Shown in pieces: positions 56,605 through 64,000 of a stretch of DNA of 64,000 nt (positions are counted from its first letter, which is position 1; each line of letters starts with the position of its first letter). The notes under the pieces were generated by a model. The model did no database searches, was not told where the DNA came from, and was given only the letters and a program-made list of their open reading frames with translations. The position numbers and the translations under genes are program-made. Source of the DNA: Diphasiastrum complanatum (lineage: Eukaryota; Streptophyta; Lycopodiopsida; Lycopodiales; Lycopodiaceae). The stretch is taken from assembly GCA_029204225.1 (NCBI GenBank), contig CM055101.1, forward strand, positions 46,365,906 to 46,429,905. The letters are read 5' to 3'.

Positions 56605-58253
56605 TCAACAAACTTTAAGTACAGAAAGCTTTGATCTAGACTTATCAAACTTTTCTCCAATAAGTGGCTTAGTGAAAATATCAACTAGTTGTTCTTCTGT
56701 GCTACAATGAACAACATGAATTTCATGACTCAGCAGCCTCTCACGTATGAAGTGATACTGAATCTCAATGTGTTTAGTTCTTGCATGGAACACTGGATTC
56801 TTTGCTAGCTGAATGTCACTCTAACTGTCGCTATGTAAAGTCGTGGGATTTTTCTGCTTCATGCCAATTTCTTCCAAGATTTGTCTCAACCATATAGCTT
56901 CATGTGCTGCACTACACATTGCCTTATACTCTGCTTCTGTGGTGGAAAGAGCAATTGTACTTTGCTTCTTACTAGACCAGGAAAAGCAACTACCACAAAA
57001 CTGGAATATATATCCTGTGGTGGATCTATGATCATCATAGTCACCTCCCCAATCCGCATCCACATAGCCACACAATTAAGGTAAACCATCATGCTTTCTG
57101 TAAATCAAGCCATACTTTGAAGTGCCTTTCACATAACGCAAAATGCGTTTAGCTGCCTTCGAATGCGTTTTCGTAGGTGCTGCCATAAACTGACTTACAA
57201 TGCCAACAACATAGCATATATCTAGTCTAGTCATGATAAGGTAAATCAAGCTCCCTACTAACTGTCTATATAGCGTAGCATCAAATGACTGTGACTCATC
57301 AAGCGTAGAAAGCTTTTCACCAGGTTCAATAGGAGTGTTTACTGGTTTGCAATCCTACAACCTGAACCTGTGCAGCAACTCTTTGACATACTTCACCTGT
57401 GTTAAACCCACTTCATGTCCTTTTTGCCACACTTTTACTCCAAGGCAGTAATGCATCAGGCTGAGATTTGTCATCTCAAATTGTTCCATGAGGTCTTTCT
57501 TAATCATGTCTATCATCTCTTGATTATTTCCTATAATAATCAAGTCATCAACATAAAGAGCAATCAAAGCAACCATACCATCAAAGCATAAGACATATAG
57601 ATTTGGATCAGAATGTGCTCTCATCATCCCCTTTGAATGAAAGTAGGCATCAATTCTGCTATACCACGCACGTGGTGCTTGTTTAAGACCATAAAGTGCT
57701 TTCTTCAAGCGACATACTTTATTTTCCTGTCCCTTCATTACAAAGCCTTCAAGTTGATCCATGAACACTTATTCTTATAACTCACCATTTAGAAAAGCAG
57801 ATTTCACATCCATCTGATGCAAAGGCCAACCAAAATGTGAAGCTAAAGCAATAAGTAGACGTAGAGTATTCCACTTACAAACCGGCGCAAAGGTCTCCTC
57901 ATAGTCGATGTCTTTATTTTGTGCGTACCCTTTGATCACCAATCTTGCTTTGTGCTTTGCTATACTTCTATCTGCATGGTACTTAGTCCTGTATACCCAT
58001 TTGCAACCAATGGGTTTCTTGCCAACCGGTGGTTCTACTAAGTCCCATGTGCTATGCTTAGCAATTGACTCCATCTCCTGTCCCATGGCCTTGACCCAAA
58101 TGTCATCATCCTTCGCTTCACCATAAGTCGAAGGTTATTTGCTTTGAATAATGCTAGATAAGAGAGCTTAATTTGCTTCATACCTTTCAGGTAGTATCTT
58201 CTCTCTTGTTGATCTTCGTAGCTCTCCCTGGTTAGATGATCCTGGAAAGTCAT
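56605..58253 (-). mobile_element. Copia C: reverse transcriptase and RNase H
   Basis: RT (58,086 down): STWDLVEPPVGKKPIGCKWV, YRTKYHADRSIAKHKARLVI, DYEETFAPVCKWNTLRLLIA, LHQMDVKSAFLNGEL, a break near 57,770, [35 protein letters not shown] with an intact YVDD, and LLHRFRL. RNase H: VNTPIEPGEKLS, SLIYLIMTRLDICY, CGYVDADWGGDYDDHRSTTG, ALSTTEAEYKAMCSAAHEAI, then a stop at LHSDS*SDIQ, NPVFHARTKHIEIQYHFIRE and LVDIFTKPL. Only a few stops interrupt it, making this the best-preserved polymerase in the window. Upstream of 58,086 the integrase-RT linker is frameshifted. Confidence 0.92.
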
Positions 58254-58413
58254 CTATGTTGCGGCTCTCCAACAATCTCTCAAACCACTTACGGAACTTT
58301 CTGTCAGGTGATCGGCTTCCTGGTGAAAATGTATCCCACGATACATCCTTCTCCTTGCGTTTGTCACCTGCAACTTCAATCTTTCTTGCACCAAAAGGTT
58401 TGTCCCTACCTCT

Positions 58414-59273
58414 CTAACCTGTTTCTTGAGGTTGAGTAGTAGTATCTTGAGATGTATCCTCATGTTCATCACTCGGAAGGTCAATGAATGGATCATCATC
58501 AGGTGGTATCCTCACTATACCATCTTTCCCACTGGATGTGTCTATCTTCTCAGCATCCTCGTCTCCATACATCTTAGATCCATCAAAGATAACATCATGG
58601 TATATATGGATTTTGTTTTCGACTGGATCAAAACATCTATAGCCCTTCACACGATCATCATATCCTAGGAATATGTACTTGATAGCTTTAACATCAAGTT
58701 TATGTCTCTCTTCCTTAGGAATGTGTACAAAGGCCTTACATCCAAAGATTCGCAAGTGGTTCACTTTTGGCTTCTTCTTCGTGAATGCTTCCTTAGGTGT
58801 TATCTTTGGTATGGCAATGGTAGGACTTCTATTTTGAAGATAGACTTCTGTGCTACATGCTTTTGACCAAAAATCTTTTGGTAGTTTCATCTCAGCTAGC
58901 ATAGATCTGGCACTTTCCACAATTGTACGATTCTTGCGCTCAGCTACACCATTGAGAGCAGGAGATCAGTGAAGTCATTAGACTTGTACTCACCTCCACT
59001 ATCTGATCTTAGGACTTTGATCTTCCTACCTGTCTGATTTTCGACTAATGCTTTGAAGCTCTTGAAGTTATTAAATGCATCTGACTTCTTATTCAAGAAG
59101 TAGATCCATGTCTTACGTGACATATCATCAATAAAGGTCATGAAATAGAAGGCTTTACCTAAGGACATGGTTCTCATAGGCCCGCATAAATCTGTGTGGA
59201 TTAAATCCAGGATGCTTTGCTCTTGCAACACCCCCTTTATTGAACTTCTCTCGATGCTGCTTCCCATATACAC
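58414..59273 (-). mobile_element. Copia C: integrase
   Basis: The minus strand gives [51 protein letters not shown], then, after a deletion, [20 protein letters not shown] and LPKDFWSKACSTEVYLQNR, HLRIFGCKAFVHIPKEERHK and YIFLGYDDRVKGYRCFDP. D (TDLCGP) and D (RSDSGGEY) are present and the E of GVAER is present in another frame. About 20 residues between FTDL and NGVAE are deleted, near 58,955. The C-terminal part to PQETG is open. Confidence 0.9.
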
Positions 59274-59880
59274 AAGATTCGCACATCGATTTCAAGTGAT
59301 CTTCTATGGTAGGCAATCCTGTTACCATCTCCAATTTTCTCATCAAATTGAGGCTTCCCAAGTTCAAGTGACCAAGCCTCTTATGCCACAACTCAGTTTG
59401 CGATGGAATGGACGATACAAGTCCATGTTGCCCCTTAATTGTAGCATTAAACCTGTACAATTTTATATTGGGCTCTCTTACTCCATCCGCAATAACTTTG
59501 AACTTTTGGTTCGCATCCTTCACAAAGCAACGATCATGGGAAAATTCTACTTCCAACTTTTGATCAGTAATGACTCCAATAGAAAGTAGATTTTTCTTCA
59601 AACCTGGTACATAAAGTACCTCCCTAATCATCCTACTTTTGCCATCAGGTAGTTGGATTGAAACGGTGCCTATCCCCTTGATCATGCACACCTCACCATT
59701 TGCTTGTGAAACAGATGTTCCATTATCCAACACCTTCAAACTACTGAACCAATTCTTGTTACCTATCATGTGCTTGTGTCTCCTGAGTCAATATACCATG
59801 CTTGATCATCTTAATTAGATGACAATGCAGATATGAAGATGCTAGAGTCTTCAATCTCACCTCATCGACAAGGTCACTTG
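59274..59880 (-). mobile_element. Copia C: protease and GAG-pre-integrase
   Basis: The protease active-site region reads IDSGDTS near 59,790 but needs a frameshift to join GNKNWFSSLKVLDNG. Then VLYVPGLKKNLLSIGVITDQ and GAG-pre-integrase LWHKRLGHLNLGSLNLM, with [14 protein letters not shown] (zinc-binding start of integrase) near 59,270. Confidence 0.88.
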
Positions 59881-60666
59881 CTTGTTTTGGTTTTCCCTTG
59901 CCTTGTTCCGCCAGGAATTTGCGACATTCACTCTTCCAATGGCCCTCTTCTTAGTTTTACTGGAAGATCCCTCATCCTCCTGAGACTTGGCAAATTGCTG
60001 CTTAGACTTCTTCTTGCCCTTGCCCTTGACTTGTTTTTGGCATGTCGCAAGTGCCTGATCGTCAGTATTTTGACGTCTAGATTTCACCATTTCTCGCCAT
60101 TGCTCTTCCTGCATCAAGATTCATGTGAGCTCGTCAAAGGTTGGCAATATTTCTCTTGATGCTATTTCACTCACAAACATCTGATAGGGTTCTGCAATGC
60201 CACACAATGCATTGTGCACCAGCTCCACATCACGTATGCGCTCACCAATAGAATGCAATTCATCTCTCATTGTCCTGATTATGGTCATGTACGTCTGAAT
60301 GTGCTCTCCTTGTTCCATGCAGGCACTATTCAACTTTGACTTCAGAAACATGATTCTTGATGGATTTGATGTCTCGAACTGCTCCTTTAGCACATCCCAT
60401 GCCTGTCTGGGTGTAATAGCATCACAAATGTGTGTAATGATGTGATCCTTCACTGACAAGTTAATGAAGGTCAAAGCTTTCCTCATCTTTTTGTCGAACA
60501 CTTTGATGTCTACTTCATTTGGCGGTCTTCTCTCATCACCTGTGACGACTTCCCACACGTCTTTCTCCATCAGTATGTTTTTCATTTTGAATTTCCACAC
60601 TGCATAGTTGAAAATCCCGTCCAATTTGCTACTTTCACTCAAAATGGACTCTCCCATGTTTGCCAT
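59881..60666 (-). mobile_element. Copia C: gag
   Basis: From 60,666: MANMGESILSESSKLDGIFN, YAVWKFKMKNILMEKDVWEV, the UBN2-like core ITPRQAWDVLKEQFETSNPS and LVHNALCGIAEPYQMF, ending at a TGA after TFDELT (60,121). The frame then continues with MQEEQWREMVKSRRQ and a lysine-rich stretch. The TGA is a C-to-T change from an Arg codon (CGA). The zinc knuckle is half deleted: only HWKSECRKFL remains near 59,930, without the first two cysteines. Confidence 0.9.
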
Positions 60667-61963
60667 CGCAAAACTGCTTGAAACTTCTGCCTTAGGCTAA
60701 GAACAGTATGCGGAGGCCAACAGTGATGTCAGAAGTTGAAAATAATGACTGTACTTTCTCTCTTACCAGGCCACTTGCCGCTTTTCCACCAATTTGAAAG
60801 CCAAATCGGCGTCGCCTTCCGAAATGCACTTAGTTGTCAACTCCCAATAACGTGCCCAGTGGAAAGGTGAAATCACTTCTGGCATACTCCGAACACTTTC
60901 TCCACTGCAATCACTCTGTTTTGCTGTACTGTACTTGCAGGTACAATTCGGGTGCCCTTCGTTTGGAGGTTATAGCCTTTCGTTTGGGTCAAAACGGGCA
61001 AAGGACCCAAAATTAGGGACTTTTCTAGTTTTTGAACTGTTTCTTCACCTTGAAGAAACTTCACTCTTCACTTGTGAAGGGAACCAGCTCAACTTTCAGT
61101 ATGAAAATTTTTAATGAAGTTGAAGGCCAGAATGCACTTCACTTATTCAGGGCCCTGTTCAAAGCTCATCCAATGGCTGACCCAAATCTTGTGGTCCAAA
61201 TTCTCTCCCATCACAAGTTCTGGACCATTGATTCATTTGACACCTCATCCAAAGGTCCAAACTGCATTTGGGCATTGAATCGCGCTCCTACAATCACTAT
61301 GGTCTTCGAGACACTACAGTATCATCACGTTGGGCGCTCGAACAACCCGCGACCTCCCTGTCTGCGGCCGTGCCTCCCCGCTCTCAAAAATGTCAGATCT
61401 AACTCGCCTGTGGATCGTTTTGAGCATAGTCTGAGGCTTGGAGCAGGGTCGCCCTTCTGATTCGAAGACTGTAGAGTGTTCAGTCAAGAAATTCCGTGGA
61501 GAAACGGTGATTTTAGCTCAACTTGACAAAGTGGCTTTTTTCACCTTTTTACCCCAAATCTGCTAGGTTAACTGTCTGGAGACAAATCTCTGACATAAAC
61601 TTTAGAATCTCTCCATGGCTAGTTGAAAATGTGATTAGCTTCCTTCCTGTCCTTACGACATCCAAAACGGTGTGCAAACAGCGAAGAAATCACCAGTCAT
61701 ATATAAAAACTGTAACCCCAAGCCCGGTTTCAATTTTCAGCTAGCTTCAAAATTGTCAATTTTTCACCAAATTTTTCCTTGTCTGATGCTATGCACAGGC
61801 TAATAATCCCTCTGCTGAGCGTAGCAAGCCTCTATAAACTAGAAACCGTGCACCAATGCTTCTCTTTCCATCTTCAACCCGCCGTAAACCCCGAACTCTC
61901 AGAAGATAGTTCTCCCGAAGGTCTCTTCAACGATGATGTTGTACTGTGTACACTCCCTGTACG
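60667..61963 (-). other. Copia C leader, 1.3 kb
   Basis: Between PBS and gag there are 1.3 kb, longer than the few hundred bases common for copia elements. No domain was recognised; a plus-strand open frame at 61,032-61,460 has no family features. An inserted segment or captured sequence is possible. Confidence 0.5.
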
Positions 61964-61975
61964 GCTCTGATACCA
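61964..61975 (-). mobile_element. Copia C primer-binding site
   Basis: The minus strand reads TGGTATCAGAGC, a perfect tRNA-iMet-type PBS directly abutting the LTR end CTAAGT. Confidence 0.92.
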
Positions 61976-62249
61976 ACTTAGAATTTGCTTTGCACAGGAA
62001 CACAGATCATGCTACACAGTAACACAGATAGAAAACACTCTCCACAGCAAGCTCACATAGCAACTATATTTCTCAAAATGAAATTGCACTGTACATATAG
62101 TATTTCACTCAGGCAACCCATGCATGAACCAGATTGCCGTCGGCGCGACACGTGTCTCGTCGACTTGCCTCGTGGCGAGGCCAATTGATCCTTATCCACT
62201 GATAGGACCCACAGTACAGTAACACAATGATTCTACTTTAATTCTAACT
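61976..62249 (-). mobile_element. Copia C 5' LTR, 274 bp
   Basis: Direct repeat of the 3' LTR (55,905-56,551 minus insert). Minus-strand start AGTTAGAATTAAAG, end CAAATTCTAAGT. It is an empty site for the inverted-repeat element (CGTGGCGAGGCC at about 62,171). Confidence 0.92.
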
Positions 62250-62928
62250 AGGATTTGGCACCCTGCGTGTGTAAGTCCAACCCGATGATCACATAATTAT
62301 TTGATTAGTTACAAGTCAATAAAAGGACTTTAGGCCTTTTTTGTGGGACTTTTAATGTCGTAGGGACTAAATGTCAAGTTAGTGAATAAAGTTGGGTTTC
62401 CCTCCAATTTGGATGGTTCCCACTCTTTTTTAAATTTGAATAATTAGGGAGGCAGAAATGGACCAATAGGATTCAGAGGCTAGAGTCCTCCTCTCTACTA
62501 TAAAAAGGGACCAACTTGAGTTCCTCATTTCAATAAAGCAGATTGGTTCTCTTAAAAAATGGATTGATGAATGTCCTTGTCCTCTATCACTTTTCCTCCA
62601 TCTCTTATGCTTTCTTTGGATCTATTAATTGTTGGATTTGTTAGTTGTTGAGATTTAGCTTTATTATATCTTTTGTGAGAGAGAAAGGGGGAGAGAGAAA
62701 GAGTAAGCTATCTTATTGTGGATTGTAGTGTTGATGGATGTAGTGTTAATGTTTAGGGTTAATGGATGTTAGAGTTAGATGTGAATCCTCCATTCATGTT
62801 GAGATCTGAACTATATTATCGCTCTCATGGGAACAAACCTACGCATGACAACTAACTTTGTCTCTTTGATGCTAGATTGACTAGATCTTAGATTCAGGTT
62901 AGGCAAGGAAAGAAACCCACTACAATTT
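62250..62928 (+). mobile_element. Probable gypsy LTR end
   Basis: The only support is the gypsy-type primer site that follows at 62,929. GAGAGAGAAAGGGGGAGAG at about 62,680 and general AT-rich text fit an LTR, but no second copy is available. The left border is undefined; it may have been cut by copia C. Confidence 0.4.
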
Positions 62929-62943
62929 TGGCACCGTTGCCGG
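62929..62943 (+). mobile_element. Gypsy-type primer-binding site
   Basis: TGGCACCGTTGCCGG matches the TGGCGCCGTTGCCGG sequence that follows the 5' LTR in many plant Ty3/gypsy elements (tRNA-complementary). No gypsy gag follows in the remaining kilobase. Confidence 0.75.
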
Positions 62944-63329
62944 GAGCTACGCCAATTTTTCAGTTTGCAGCATGTTTGTTGGATGGTTAGCTTGCATTAG
63001 GCATCTTGTCATGGCATGAATGTAAGAAATTGGCAAAAATCTAGCTTGGTATTTTTTATGATAGAAGTTTGTAAGTGAATCTCACATGTGTGGAGGATGT
63101 TCCCACGTGTGGAGAATTGTAAAGTAAATCAAAATGTTTTATATAGGGGTCTCATAGAATTTCATAGTCAAGCATTTAGGTGTAGGATGTTGATAGGGTC
63201 AAATTTGGCATAGATGACAAATTATCCATTTCCACTTGTAATGCCACTATTGAGCCAAAATAGAGTAGGAGGCCAAACTTGTTCCAATTAGAGTGTAGAC
63301 AAGTGTAATGCTTTTGTTTGATGAAGTTT

Positions 63330-63465
63330 AAGAGGTCCAATAGGTTTTAGAGGTGGAACCATGTGTGGTCCAATAGGAATTTGAGGTGTGCTTGAATATA
63401 GTCCAATAGAATTTAGAAGTGCATGGATCAATGGTCCAATAGGATTAAGAGGTGGAAAAGTGTGA
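63330..63465. repeat. ~33-bp repeat GTCCAATAGGATTTAGAGGTG
   Basis: Four units at about 63,333, 63,368, 63,401 and 63,432 share GTCCAATAG followed by A/T-rich text and GAGGTG. A related phrase, accaataggattcagagg, occurs near 62,463. Confidence 0.75.
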
Positions 63466-63493
63466 TCCAATCATAGTTGAGCATAGTGGTAGC

Positions 63494-63775
63494 TCATGAA
63501 TCTACTAGTATCATTGTACTCCTCATTTTGGATCTAATTGATTTGGTGATCTCACCATCCTTCTTGATCACACAATTGTCAATATTGAAATTGACATCAA
63601 AGCCACTATCAAGAAGTTGGCCAACACTTAAGATGTTCTTTGTAAGCTTTGGGACAAAAAGAACATTGTTGAGAAAGAGATCTTTAGAAGATGCAAGCTT
63701 CAAGGGAATAATCCCTACTCCTTCAATATTGCACTCATGCTTACTTGCAAAGTTTGCACTCATGCTTACTTGCAA
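63494..63775 (-). mobile_element. Copia protease fragment (copia D/E family)
   Basis: The minus strand encodes HECNIEGVGIIPLKLASSKD, LFLNNVLFVPKLTKNILSVG and QLLDSGFDVNFNIDNCVIKK, the C-terminal protease segment of copia. It closely matches copia D (ECSIEEIGNIPLKLASSK) in the opposite orientation. A direct duplication of gcactcatgcttacttgcaa (63,730 and 63,758) lies at its left end in gene sense. Confidence 0.82.
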
Positions 63776-64000
63776 ATATTGATTTGGATCCTAGTGAGAG
63801 TGCAAACTCTCTTGATGTTTCTTATATGTCCAATATTTCAAAGGAGGATGATCACACAAGATGCACATATCTTCTCTCTTCAAGTATTATGGTGTATGAT
63901 TATTCCTTATTATTCAAAGCATATGTTGAGAAGAAATTCTCATTGAAGATCAAAGCTTTGAGGAGTATTGGAGCTCTTGAAGGAATAGCACCATATGAAG
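63776..64000. other. Right edge, no gene recognised
   Basis: AT-rich text without recognisable domain. The fragment may continue beyond the window. Confidence 0.4.

Overview
The window is nuclear DNA of a plant, most likely a flowering plant, and belongs to a repeat-rich, AT-rich intergenic and intronic landscape. The reasons are two intron-containing genes of plant type, many decayed Ty1/copia and Ty3/gypsy retrotransposons with tRNA-Met-type (TGGTATCAGAGC) or TGGCACCGTTGCC-type primer sites, a Helitron helicase relic, short foldback elements, and very long GA/CT, AT and AC microsatellites. No bacterial, organellar or viral gene set is present. The species cannot be named from the sequence.

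Layout. Left edge (599-2007, minus): the first two exons of a WD40 protein resembling TRM82/WDR4; the rest lies beyond the window. 2.0-12.8 kb: mostly non-coding, with TTCGCGAA-word arrays, a decayed gypsy fragment (6.1-6.8 kb), a duplicated G-box segment and a ~74-bp minisatellite. 12.84-13.8 kb: a ~150-bp tandem array directly upstream of the main gene. 14.2-31.9 kb (plus): a membrane-anchored RING-CH (MARCH-like) ubiquitin ligase gene. I could reconstruct it as eight exons with matching phases and a 481-residue product. Its 12.8-kb fourth intron holds a nested set of copia elements. One of them (copia B) carries an internal inversion, and the inverted part received a foldback element and a solo LTR, each with target-site duplications. 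The fifth exon's acceptor region is partly triplicated together with GA repeats.

31.9-46 kb: palindrome-word elements, microsatellites, fragments of at least four copia elements on both strands, a tandem array of primer-binding sites (41.34-41.52 kb) and a minus-strand gypsy pol relic. 46-53 kb: a Helitron helicase relic ending at a long (AT)n tract, a 176-bp duplicated segment and a second gypsy protease relic. 53.5-55.9 kb: a plus-strand copia gag-protease-integrase start (copia D), broken by a nearly complete minus-strand copia element of 6.3 kb (copia C, 55,905-62,249) with both LTRs, PBS, PPT, gag, protease, integrase, RT and RNase H. One of its LTRs holds a 371-bp inverted-repeat element. 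The right end has a gypsy primer site and another copia protease fragment.

Only the two host genes look functional. The retroelement reading frames are all broken by stops, frameshifts or deletions. The most unusual structures are the six-fold PBS array, the non-canonical LTR termini of copia C, the element flanked by a 2-bp GC duplication, the exon-5 triplication, and a recurring theme: several unrelated elements and LTRs carry dense arrays of a short CG-containing palindrome, with a different word in each family.
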